From Glebionis coronaria (taxonomy: Eukaryota; Streptophyta; Magnoliopsida; Asterales; Asteraceae): DNA of 64,000 bases. The position numbers were made by a program, and so were the translations under genes. This document shows positions 9,537 to 21,700 of the stretch, in pieces; the first letter of the stretch is position 1; each line of letters begins with the position of its first letter. The stretch spans positions 293,773,108 through 293,837,107 of the forward strand of contig CM046875.1 of NCBI GenBank assembly GCA_025667525.1, in the 5' to 3' direction. The notes beneath the pieces are model-generated. The model made no database searches and was not told the origin of the DNA. It saw only the letters and a list, made by a program, of their open reading frames with translations.

Positions 9537-12500
9537 TTACTTATGGAGCTCACCCACCCTCATAAACTTCATTAAACCTCGACTATTCAAGTAGAAGATG
9601 CCGTAATTTGGGACAGAAATGCCGGTATAAGGACATCTTTCTACATGTTGAGGTAGCACTTTATTCACTGGACGGGTTAGGTTGAGCTTCCTTTGATAGC
9701 TTTCGACTCCCAACTGAAGATCTTCAACTCGTGTCTTGATGAAAACGCTTCGTGTGAACATACGAAGTGTTGTATTCAACGCAATGAGGTCTTCACGAGG
9801 AATATGTGTGAGTTGATCTCGGGTCATCAGAAGCAGCATATCTTCAATATCCTCAAGGCGAATGATGGAAAAATCTCCCTGCTGGATTTTGTATTCCCTG
9901 TCATCCTCCCTTTTCAAACGAATCTCCGTCACATGGTAATAGCCATTCTTGGCTTCAGTTTTCATCCCTAAAATGCTGGAGATGCGGATGTCGGATCTAA
10001 CATTGCTTCCTGAATTGACGAGACAACAACCCCTGTACGCCCTTCGGACTCGTTCGTCCCAATGAGATGCACCTATGACAGCATACATATCATAATTACG
10101 ATTTATCTTTGGGACCCAGAGTCGGTTTACCTTTTCCTCGATAAAGGGTATTGTCCCCCAGTTGGCAGCTTTCAGCAAGGTCAGGGAGGTTGCGTACTTT
10201 GATGACCCCTTCAGTAGATACACAAGATCATTGGTGACGAAGAAGTCAAGAGCAATCTGATTATCTTGAGCAGGATCCATTGGAGGTGGAGCTCTTTCTG
10301 ATTCATGAAGTCCTGGCCGTTGAACGGTATTCAGAGCCTTCAGGATCTCATCGGCATAATATTCGAACTCCATTTGGGTCAATCGGGTTTTGGCACGAAG
10401 TCTTTTATCCTTCAGTACTTTCTTCACCAAAGATGGAGTAACCGAAGTCTTATACTCATGAGCAAGAAATGCACATAAGTCAATCGGACTTCGGATACGA
10501 AGATACAAGACATCTTTGTCGGCGTCGGTGATCGGATCATACTGCGCCGCTGCCGTGATCCAAGCCTGTGGTGGTGCAGTCTCGTCGATCTCCAACGTGT
10601 CCGCCCAGTCCCTTGTGCTTGGTTCAGGAATAGTAGATTGTGGGTTTTGTTTCAGAGGAGTGGAGACGTGAACATCTGCTTGTTCTGATTCAGGCATTTC
10701 AGCAGTGTCATGGACGGGTGAGTGTTGTGCAGCTTCAGGTTCGGTTACCGATTCTGCAATCACAGGAGCAACAACAATAGAACTAACAGGGTTAGTTGTA
10801 ACAGGTATGGATGCAGGGATAAATGTACCAGGAATAGATGACCCTGTAGTGGCATTCACATCGTGGCGCCACTTCGATCGTCTGGATTCCGTGGAAGTAG
10901 ATTTTTCCTTAGTTGCTGCATCTTTCTTGGACTTGGTGCCAGATTTAACAGGTTTCTTTGAGCTGGCACTCTTATCCCCTTTCTCAGACTGTTTACCCGC
11001 ATCAGCATCCTTATTGTTATCCGCATTGCTCCCCTTAACACTCTCCTGGTGACCATCACCACCATCATTACCATCATTATCATCATCATCTGCATCCTCA
11101 TCATCATCATCCTCATCCTCATCCTCATCATGATCATCATCTTCATCATCATCCTGATCATTATCATCCTCATCATCATCATTCTGATCCTCATCATCAT
11201 CATCATTCTTATCTTCTTCTTCGTCTTCCTCTTCTCCACCAGTACCCTCTTCTTCGTCACTCTCTTCCCTTTCTTCCTCAGGGAGAATGTGGTAGGGTAC
11301 CACACTTCCAAACGTCTTGAACAACCTATCATCCTCCATGATAGCGTCATTCAGGGATTTGAAGAGAGCCCGTTGAATCCTCGATTTATCAAACGATCCA
11401 AGTTCCTTCATTCGAGCTTTGAGGATCTTCTTAAGTTCAAAATCCGTCAAGTCATAAGCAATCTTGTAGGCGGCTTCTGAAGGATTGGATGATTTGATCA
11501 TTAAGTTGTCAGCAGCAAGCGTCTTCAACTCATCACGCAGTTTAGGCATTAGGGATTCAATGGAGTCTTTCACTCTCTGCTCAATAGTAGCTTCAAGAGC
11601 TTCTTTTTGCTCTTTAAGGTCATCCTTAATAGCTTTAAGTCTCGTAATTCGTGCTTGATGCCTATCAGCTTCAGCCTTTTTAACCCGAGCAAGTTCTTCT
11701 GCATGAGCTTTACGTGTAAATTCCATATCAGCAGCGAACTTAGCAATCAAATATTCTTGAGCTTTCTTAGATGCTTCTTCACTTTGAGCTCGTCTATGTA
11801 ACTCTTGGCGAAGTTCATCCATTTCTCTCTTGTGATTATCCACATGTTTATCCAACATCTCGGCCATCACTTTTGCTGCCATTGCAGATGTTGCAGAGCT
11901 GCTCTGGGTTGATGGAATAGGCTCGGTTGTAACTGCGGTACTGAGGATGGGCTTTATTGGTGGTGGAGGAAATGGTGTTGAAACCGGTCTGGTTGGTAAG
12001 GGTTGAGTTGGTTGAAGTTGAGTTACCAAAGGTTGAGTAGACTCTTTGTCAATACCAGCTGAAATAGGGATTGATGGCTCCTTCGAAGTGGAATAATGTT
12101 CAGGTGACCCAAACTCATCAACATCATCTGGTTCCACGTACTCATCCTCAACATCTACCCTTGCACCTGAACCACTACCGCCAGTATCTTTCCTACTCCT
12201 TTGAATAGCTATCTTCATCATTTGTTTCTCAGTTTTATCAAGAGTAGGATCAACAATGTTTTCTTCGTCACGTAGACGCATCTCATCAGCCTTACCCTTT
12301 CCCTTCTTACCCTCTGTCTTCTTCTTTTTGGCTTTGGGTTCAGGTAAATCTGCTTGCTTCCGTTTACCTTTGCTCTTAACCGTGGTGGAAGAGTCTTCAC
12401 CTGCTAGAATACTTGCTCGTTGATTCTCAATTTCTGTTAGCAAGTTCTTGTAATCAGCAGATGCAATAATCTCATCGGTCAGAAGATGACTGGGAATGGG

Positions 12501-13298
12501 ACCAGGAATAACCGTATTCGAATGAGTCTCCTGCCTTAAGTCTACCAAATCATCATCATCCATCGTGTGGTGACGACTACCTGCACGCTTGTTAATGGAT
12601 GCATCGTTCTCCATAAAGTAATGTATGATCAACTTAATAAACCTAGGGTACTGGTAACTTTTAACCTTACCCTTTGTGTTTGTGAAGAGTTGAAAAGTAA
12701 ACTCCTCCTACAGCAGTGATGCATAATCAATACCCATACCTTTGAACATACCATAAAACATCTTGATGATTGGTGGACGAACAGCATCAAACCCAGTTGT
12801 TTTGGGTGTTAAACATCGGCTTAGAATCCCAAAAATAGCTTTCCATGGTTGACCAACTTTGGCAGTAGTAAACTCAGATGGGGTTCGTATGTCAAGACAT
12901 CCAATGGCGGTGAACATCTCCATGATCTGGTCCTTGGTTGGGTTGGGTGAGTATGATGGTAGACCTTTGAGTATCGGTCGAAAGCCAAAGATCTTCCTGA
13001 AGTCTGACACAATAAGCGTCTGCTGCTTGTTGTCCAAGGAAAAAGTGATTTTGTTCGACGTCCTCTCTTTGGTAGCCCAGAACTCGTAAAGATATTCATA
13101 GGGCACTGAAGCACTTCTCCTTAGCGCATGCTTGAAATGAGATTTATCAAGCATGGATGTACCTACCTTAAAGCCATTATGGGTAGAGTGAGATACCTCC
13201 TTCAAACGGAAGTTGTTTGGAATAAACTTTAGAGTCTTGGCTTCAGCAATGGCGGCGGCTCTGTTGTCTTGTAGTTGTTGTACGGTAGGGTTAGTCAT
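9537..13298 (-). pseudogene. Copia B extra ORF 3' of pol, one stop codon
   Basis: Minus-strand frame open from ATG at 13298 to the stop at 9537, about 1,250 codons, broken by a single TAG at 12708-12710. The downstream frame continues at once (EEFTFQLFTNTKGKVKSYQY), and the family usually has tryptophan here, so TGG to TAG is likely. Residues 1-196 form a globular part (FWATKERTSNKITFSLDN, CLTPKTTGFD, MFYGMFKGMGIDYASLL). After the stop come a lysine-rich patch that looks like a nuclear signal (PKAKKKKTEGKKGKGK), a coiled coil (about residues 250-360 of the 1,031-aa part), a D/E-rich tract (about 445-545) and a conserved C-terminal domain. Such an ORF beside Tork-type pol is known to me from Asteraceae annotation; its function is unknown. 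It is not gag, pol or an obvious envelope (no signal peptide or membrane segment seen). Confidence 0.8.
11040..11285 (-). repeat. Trinucleotide-rich tract coding for aspartate/glutamate runs
   Basis: Imperfect CAT/CTC/ATC triplets on the plus strand (GAT/GAG on the coding strand) within the extra ORF. Purity is broken by frequent single changes, so it looks like an old expanded triplet repeat held in frame. The opposite strand gives a spurious isoleucine-rich ORF. Confidence 0.85.
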
Positions 13299-13420
13299 CG
13301 TCTCTGCTTAAGATAAAACACAAAGGTTGATACATACAAGTATGAATATCATTATGACTTTAAACCTAAGCATTGTACATATGACATAATCCCTTAAGCT
13401 TGTAAACCATTCAAACATCT

Positions 13421-13970
13421 TCTATACGGAATAATCACTCAATTCGGAATAATAGGTCTATGCTGAATATTAATCCTATGCGGAACATAAGTCTATTCGG
13501 AACATATAGCCTATGCGGAAAAAATCCCTATTCGGAACCTTGGGCCTATGCGGAATAAATCTCTATTCGGAACATTGGATCTATGCGGAATAAATCTCTA
13601 TTCGGAACATTGGGCCTATGCGGAATATATTCCCTATTCGGAACATTTGACCTATGCGGAATAAAGTCCTTATTCGGAACATTTGGCCTATGCGGAATAA
13701 AATCTTTATTCGGAACATTTGGCCTATGCGAAATAAAAATCCTTATTCGGAACATTTGCCTATGCGGAATAAATTCCTTATTCGGAACATTTGCCTATGC
13801 GGAATAAAATCCTATTCGGAAAAAGTTTCTCTATGCGGAAAGATTTGGCCTATGCGGAAAACTTTTGTCTATGCGGAAAAACTTTTCTATTCGGAAAAAC
13901 AGCTTCTATGCGGAAAGTTCTTTCTATTCGGAATGAAACTGTTATTCGGAAAGTCCTTCTTACGCGGAAA
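13421..13970. repeat. Array of CTATGCGGAA / CTATTCGGAA motifs before the Copia B extra ORF
   Basis: About 30 motif copies. TATGCGGAATAAA alternates with TATTCGGAACATTTGG, giving a two-part unit of about 36-40 bp in the middle of the array. It ends about 120 bp upstream of the extra ORF's ATG (13298). Its ORF-proximal end (TATACGGAATAA) is nearly the same as the gag-proximal end of the array in B's 5' leader, so the two arrays are probably related copies. Confidence 0.85.
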
Positions 13971-15262
13971 GTTTTCAACACTTATATTTTCTAATTAAGC
14001 ATGCAATCGTTTGATTCAAGTGTTCTAAAGGACAAATCTGGGCAAATAGATCTATTCCGAATACAACCCAGGCAAAACCCCCAATTTAATTAACCCTAAT
14101 TAACCAGAAATTGATTTCGATTGTTTTCAATTTAAAAGAGTTAATTAAATTGTTATGCTTGAATGATTAAACCGATTATATACCTTTTTGATGATCTTGA
14201 TCTTAGAAGATTACTGATTGATTCGTGTTTGTTTGATTTCCGTGAGTGTGTGTGTGTTTGATTGTCAATGGCGGCAATGAAGATAGGGGAACAGTGAAAG
14301 AAGAGTGGGAACGGGGGTGTGTGAGTTTGACTAAGTCAAATTTTTTGCAAGTTTGACCTATTGTCAATTTTACCCCCTCAATATTTCTAATTTCACTAAA
14401 CAAAGTTCTTTTGATTTTCCAAGTTTTAAATCTTGTCATTTTGACCTATCTTATGTTAATTACCCTAGCCTTAGTGATTAAACTAACTTAACACACGCAC
14501 AAATCTATTCAAGACAAACTTATAAGCAACAACAAGACAAGTGCCAAAGCAATCCAACCATTAACCAGTAAGCTTTTGGAGTTTCCTTGAAAACTTTTGA
14601 AGATCTTTTTGATGTGAAAGATGATGAAACATTTTCTCCCCCTTAAACGATGACCCGTTTTCTATTTAAAGAGCTGTATTCATTGTTTAACGAGGCACAT
14701 GATGATGAAAAACATTTCCCAATTGATATCTTGAAAAAGTTTGACGTGGTGTCAATAAGATTTCTCTTATTTTAACAAATTAATGCACTGAGACGTACAC
14801 AAATTTGTGTTAGATCAAGTTGTAAAGTAAACTTGATCCCTTTGCATGATTTGGCTTGTAAATCACGCCCGAGAAAATTAATTCCCGTTCTGAGCCAACG
14901 TTTTCCAAGGAAATACGTGACTTTAATATGAAAACCGGGTTGCAGTCAGAAATAACTACAAGCCATAATGGGCATGTTTTAAAAATGTACAACTTTTATA
15001 CGGACTCTATTTATGGCACCGTGTCAATATTGATCGACATTTCTAAGGCCGTAAATATTACCGTACTAAAAGACATGCCCGATTTAAAAACGAAAAATAT
15101 TTTTGGTTTTTCTTGATTTTATAATTTTTATGGTTTTTCTAGGTTTTATATTTTTTATGGTTTTTGTTGGTTTTATATTTTTGTATTTTCTTTTTGTGGT
15201 TTATATATTTACGATAATATACATGATCACAACCAAAGGATACTCTGAATAGTTTACCACGA
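13971..15262 (-). other. Copia B spacer between pol and the extra ORF
   Basis: No gene. Just after pol (15230-14940) it aligns with the sequence after pol in Copia C (40800-40990; shared GACATGTCTTT, AGAAATGTCG, GACACGG). A polypurine tract AAGGGGGAGAAAAT (minus strand, plus 14631-14645) matches AGGGGGAGAAAAT of C at 41589. Beyond it the two elements differ because B carries the extra module. Confidence 0.7.
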
Positions 15263-18200
15263 CTATTCAGCTGATTCTTCTGCCAACTCTTTGAGAGTCG
15301 CTGGAGTGAATGATTTCATGCCAAGCTTGTCGATCAAAAACTCGATTCGTCCTCGATCTAAGGCTTTGGTGAACATATCCGCCAGCTGGTACTCAGTAGT
15401 GACAAAATACAGCTCGATCACTCCGTTCTCCACCTGCTCCTTAATGAAATGGTAGCGAATGTCTATGTGCTTGGCCCGGGAGTGTTGAACATAGTTGCAG
15501 CAAAGGGCAATGGCGCTCTTGTTGTCACAATACATCGGGATTTTGTTGAATCCCAAACCGTAGTCAGTTAATTGTGATCTCATCCAAAGGACTTGAGCAC
15601 AACAACCGGACATGGCGATTTATTCAGCCTCCGTGCTTGATATTGCAGCGCTTTTCTGCCTTTTTGAAGACCAACTGATCAATCTATCTCCAAGGAGTTG
15701 CACAGATCCGGAAGTGCTACGCCTCGTGTCTTGACATCCAGCATGATCGGCATCTGCATATGATATTAAAGCAATAGAGGAATCCTTTGGATACCATAGA
15801 CCACGATGAAGTGTTCCTTTTAGATACAGAAAGATCCTTTTCACAACATGTAGGTGCTTTTCGGTAGGCCGAGCCTGATACCGGGCACACATGCATACAG
15901 CAAATTGCAAATCAGGCCTGCTAGCAGTCAGATATAGAAGGGTGCCGATCATCCCACGGTAAAGTTTTGGATCGACAATAGTCCCATTCCTATCTTCATC
16001 TAACTTGGATTTCTCCACCATTGGAGTGTCCACGGGGTCACAATTTTCAAAGTTATATTTCTTAAGAGATTCTAGAGCATATTTGGATTGATTTAATAAA
16101 GATGCCTCTGGGATTCTGAGAAATCTGTAATCCTAAGAAAAATGAAATTTTTCCCATCATCGACATCTGAAAGCGTGTGGACATTATCTTCTCAAATCGA
16201 TTAGACAATTCTATGTTAGTGGCAGCAAATATTATATCATCAACATAAATTTGTACCAGAAGCATGTCGTTGCCTTCCTTGAGAGTGAATAGAGTGGGGT
16301 CCACTTTGCCTTTGGAGAAGCCTTCCGACATGAGATATGTTGACAGGAGATCATACCACGCGCGTGGAGCTTGTTTCAACCCATAGAGAGCCTTCTTAAG
16401 CTTGTACACATGATTAGGAGACTCCGTACTGACGAACCCATCCGGTTGACTAACATAAACTTCTTCCCTTAGTTCACCGTTCAAAAATGCCGTCTTCACA
16501 TCCATTTGATAGACGATCATGTTCATATGAGCAGCAAACGCAAGGAATAGTCTAATCGCCTCCAATCTAGCCACAGGAGCAAAAGATTCCTCAAAGTCTA
16601 TACCCAAGGCTTGTTTATATCCTCTAGCGACCAATCTAGCTTTATTCTTCAATACCGCACCCATCTCATCAAGTTTAACCTTATAAACCCATAACAAAGT
16701 AAGGATGTTAACCTTGTCAGGGCGAGGAACCAATTCCCATACTTCAAGTCGTTGGAATTCATTTAGTTCCTCCTGCATAGCTTCAATCCAAGATGATTGG
16801 GTCATAGCCTGCTGCCAATTTTTGGGTTCAACTTCAGAGAGAAATGCATCAAAGTAACAATATAGTGCACTCTCTTGTAATTGATGGCGTGTAGAGACTG
16901 GTCGATCTAGATCTCCAATAACATTCCTAATCGGGTGATCTTTTGTCCATTTAGTGTTATGGTTTTCAATCCTAGGTGGTCTGGAGTGAACAATAGAAGG
17001 AGCTTCTTCTGAGGTAGACGCGGCTGAAGGGTTTTCAGGGATCGCTACACCAAAGAAAGGAAGCTCTTGCAAGTGAGCATATTCCAAGTCGTGATCAGTA
17101 GAATCCTCTTCCACATCATTAGGCACAAGTAGGGGTGATGATTCAGGTGTAGTTTGAGAATCACTTGGTGAAGGTGCATCCGGTTCAATGTGAATTGTAG
17201 ATGCATTAGATAAAGGTTCATTAGCTTGAGCAACCACTTCAGGGATTGGAGCAATTACTACAGGTGCTGGAACTTCATCAGTCGGGGGATCGAAGAATTC
17301 ATCAAACAACGGTTGAAACAGTTTATCCCACTCGGGCCTTGTTGGTGGTAAAAATGATGTAGAAGTAGGATTATTGGGAACTAATCCGGAACTAATAGCA
17401 CCGGTTCCCATCTCATGAAGCGCGGGTTCAGAGCTGTGTTGCTCAGAAGCCATCGCTGTCAGCTCGTCGAAATCTGCGTCCATAGTTTCTACAATCTTGC
17501 CAAGACGACGGTTATAGATTCGGTATGCTCTTTTGGACGGTGAGTAACCAATGAAAATACCTATATCGGCTTTCGGTTGAAGTTTACCCAAGTTCTCACT
17601 ATTGATGTTTGGATAACAAAGAGCACCAAACACATGGAAAAATGAAACATCGGGTTTACGGTCATGTAAAAGCTCATAAGGTGTTTTTCCATGGCGTTTC
17701 CGAATGATAGAACGGTTTTGGGTGAAACATGCAGTAGAAATAGCCTCTGCCCACAAGAACAATGGAGCGTTCGCATAAATAAGCATGGTCCTAGCAGCTT
17801 CCATAAGTGTACGATTCCGTCTTTCAACGACACAGTTTTGTTGTGGAGTGCGTGCAGCGGATGTTTCATGTGATATACCAACTTCTTCATAATAATCACG
17901 AAGAGTCTGGTTGACGAACTCTGTGCCATTGTCTGTACGAATACGGCGGACAGTGGTATTCAGACGTACCTGAATGAATTTTAGAAAAGTGATGATAGCC
18001 TTCGGTGCTTCATCCTTTGTACGTAGAAATCTAACCCATGTAAACCTTGAGAAATCATCCACAATTACCAGAATGAATTTCTTACCGCTCACACTTTCAG
18101 TTCTCATCGGTCCACAAAGATCCATATGCAAAAGATGAAGTTTTTCTTGATTAGTGTCTTCAGCTTTGGGTTTGTAAGATTTCTTGGTGCTTTTCCCCCT

Positions 18201-18731
18201 TGAACACGCGGAACATAAATGGTCCTTGTGAAATTTAAGCTTTGGAAGACCACGAACTAACTCGTTTTTAGCCAGATGATTAATAGCATCAAAATTAAGA
18301 TGAGATAATCTGCGATGCCATAACCATGACTTGGTCTTAGATGCTTTAGAGAGAAGACATACTGGAGAGGCGGCCATCATATCTTGTAGAGACAACGTAT
18401 AAAGATTTGCACCACGAGATCCCTTCAACAAATCTTTTCCTTCCAAGTTGCGGATGAAACAAGTGTGTTGTCGAAAAGCAACCTCAAGGTTGGAATCACA
18501 AAACTGTCCTACTGAGAATAAGTTATGACCAAGACCTTCTACATAGTATACCCTAGAAATCGTCACGTTTCCAATCTGATATTCACCATACCCCATAATC
18601 TTTGCTATATGATCATTCCCGAATTTAACCGTACCAAGAAACTTGCTGACGAAATTTCGGAGCATCGAGCGATTTCCGGTCATATGTTTTGAACAACCGG
18701 AGTCCAAATACCACAGGATGATTTGGACCAC
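15263..18731 (-). pseudogene. pol: Copia B pol: protease, integrase, reverse transcriptase, RNase H
   Basis: Three open pieces. 16062-18731 (889 aa) begins in the protease (DSG at residues 10-12, followed by CSKHMTGN). Next come the integrase zinc finger (H139, H144, C173, C176), the catalytic D204, D267 and E303 of integrase (QQNC replaces the usual QQNG at 300), and reverse transcriptase with YVDD at about 829. One extra A near 16092 shifts the frame; RNase H continues in 15620-16033 and, after a TAA at 15620-15622 in STEAEYIA, in 15263-15613. The C-terminal end [13 protein letters not shown] is typical. The intact product would cut the polyprotein, copy RNA into DNA and insert it. With these lesions the element would need proteins from another copy. 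Confidence 0.95.
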
Positions 18732-21700
18732 CTGAAAATATCACCACACAAAGACAATGTAGAGGTATCGGAATCTGAGTGTTCCTTGTTATTAGCAGGT
18801 ACAGATTTAATAATCTTAGATTTGCTAACTCTAGGTTTCTTAGATTTCCTAGCCTTCTTTTTCTTAATAGGTGGTGTAGATTCTAGTTGGCTCAAATCCT
18901 GAGGTATTTCTTCACTGATAGGCACTATAGTGGGTGCTGACCTAATTAAAGGGCGCTGTTTCCATACTTGAGTGCGAGTGTTCCTAACTAGAGGACGCTC
19001 AGACCTAACCTCAATGGATGCATTCCTAGTTAAAGGGCACATTTTTCCATCTAATGTAAAGGTCCTACCAGTGGGACGCCATTGCCAGCCAACTTCGGCA
19101 CGAGTTCTACCCGTTGGCTTCCATTCAAGACCATTCTTAATAGCATTCATTTCATTAACGTGATCAATCAGACACAAATCATGATGCTGGGAAAACATAC
19201 ATTCATTACAATTCCAACAATTTAAATCAGAATTCACGAATGGTTTAGACTGCTGCACAGGCGCAGAGCTTTTAGTCTTAACATGATTCTTTTTATTTAA
19301 AACTGAACTAGCATTCCTATTGTGAACTTCTACTTTCTTCTTTGTGGCACTACTAGTGGAGGGCTCGATCTTAGCTTTCTTGAGTGGCGATCCTTTAGCC
19401 TTAGTAGTCGCTTTTAATCCTGTAGAAGGCAAAGTGGGAACATTAGCAACAGATTTTAAAGGTGTCTTACTTGATTGTGCCAATGACAGTTTCGCTCCTG
19501 GAGTCTTATTAAATGGAGTGACAGCAATGGGCCTATTATTAAGTAGTGTAGAACCTGGTGTACCTATGTATTGCAAATATGCTAGGCAATATTGAACTCG
19601 CTTAACATATTCATGAGCCGAATAATAGTCGCTACTTGAGGGATCTAAGGCATAAAGATCGTCTAAAATATCCCTAAGAAGATCGACATGCTTAATGGCA
19701 TTCCTCATATAATCATCGTAGGTAACCGGGTTTCTCTTATGAAGCGGATTCTTATAAAGCACTACTGATTTGGTTGTTGGAGCACTAGTGGACGGTGCAG
19801 AGTCGGTAGCTAAGTTATCAACAACTTCTTGTCGGGTGAGAAGAAGTGTCTCCTTTAACTCAGCCAAAACCATATTTTTGTCTATGAGCAGGATGTTCAA
19901 ATCAGAGATTTCCTCGCACTTTTGGTTCAGTTGTTCAACAAAAGATTGTTGCTGTGCCGCATTAAAAGCGAAGCGTTCTTCTAGTGAACCATAAAGAGCG
20001 GATAATCCCTGTCTTGTCCGATCCATCTCCCCTAGAACAGACGAAAGTCTAATTTCTAAGACTTGGTTTTTAGACTCTGCAGCCTCTAGTTCCATTTTGA
20101 GTGTTTCATTTAATGACACATCTCTCTTCAATCTCATTATCTCTTCCTCTAATGTCTTAACAATTGCAATCATCTTGTCACTTGTCTCAACACCGTTTTC
20201 ACAAACATTTGATATCAAAAGATTTTCATTTTGAGTTTGTTATTTTAATTCTAAAGATATACAATGTTGTTCTAGTTGATTAAAGCCTTTTGAAAGTAAA
20301 TTGTAAGAATCTTGTAGCTTTAAAAACTCAGCGTTAGATTCGTGACAAGAATGATTATCTACCTCATTTACAGTATCAGCAACATTTACAGAGAGATCAC
20401 AAACATCATCACAAATATCATTACAAATATTCACAGCATCACAATTAATCATAGCGGATGTAAGCTCATTCGAATAATTAACATTTACAGTAGTAAGCAC
20501 ATCACACGAGATTACAGCAGACAAGAATCGGTCATATTCGGTTAAAATCTTTTCTTTTTCAACTAGTTGTAGTTCGTAAGCGGTGTCCATTTCATAAAAC
20601 ACTTTTTGAACTTCACCAATTTCAAAAACAAGATTTTCCTTAAGAGATGCAAAAATTCCTTTTAGACTTTCGACAAACGGATTGATCTCAGTTTTAAACA
20701 CCTCGTTCATATGTTCGAAAGCCCATTCTCCGGCGTTTAAGCCATTTGAAGTCGTACGTTCCAAAATGACCTTGTCAAAATTAGTAAAGTATTGATTAAT
20801 CTCTTGCAAGTTTAACCATACAGTGCTAACAGGTGGAAGATCCTTTGGAATTTCCTTAGGACCTTCCATATTGACAAGTGTAGGAAAAGTACTAGGGTTT
20901 TCTTCATCTAATATGTAGGTTGGTGCTGTTATGAGATCTTTGTCCATATGGAATCGAATTCTAAAATCCGTTTTTGCAAGCTCCTTATTCAATTTAAAAT
21001 AATCACACTCGGGATATTTTTCAGAATTGTATGACCGATCCTCATCAACTAGATCCTTACTTGTTTGATCATTGGGAAAAACAATCGGGTCTAAAGCCAA
21101 TCCTAATTGAGTTGCATTATAAAGTCTAGGACTATGTCTTAAAGCTTGTTTTGCATACCGTGGATTAGGGGGAAGGCCTTTTAGACGTGATAAGTTAAAT
21201 TCTCTAAATGAAGCATCAAATAAGTGAACTAGTTGAGAAGCAGCGTATTGTCTTAAAAGCAAATAGTCTAGGCTTCTAATCTTATTAGTGGAATTAATCT
21301 CCATTTCATTTTTCTTAGACTCGAGTGATTCAAAATCTGTTTGAAGTTTTTGAAAATTAGTGACCACTAACTCCTTTTCTTTAAGTTCATTAGACAAATT
21401 TGCTCTTAAGTTTTCGATTTCTTGCAAGTGACCCATTTGTTTATTTCTAAAATGATCATATTCGAGATTAGTTAGAACACTAGACGAGGGCACTAATTCC
21501 AAGGTTTGAACTTTCTCATTGCTTAAGGTAAGCTCATCAGACAAATTCTTATTCTTAGCTAAGGTTTCTAAGAGTGCAGCATTCATTTGGCTAAGTAATG
21601 TAGCAGGAACCATGACCAAATCTTGTTGAGCAGGAGTAGGCGTTTGCGAAATGGGTCCCGGTTGTGATTCACTCAAAGTCTGGGGACTCACATTGATATT

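Noticed and set aside
11049..11480. Isoleucine-rich ORF on the plus strand
   Set aside because: Antisense shadow of the D/E-coding triplet tract in the Copia B extra ORF.
18680..18731. Programmed gag-pol frameshift in Copia B
   Set aside because: Plant Copia elements use one frame, Copia C shows no such overlap, and no slippery heptamer is evident. A frameshift mutation is the simpler reading.
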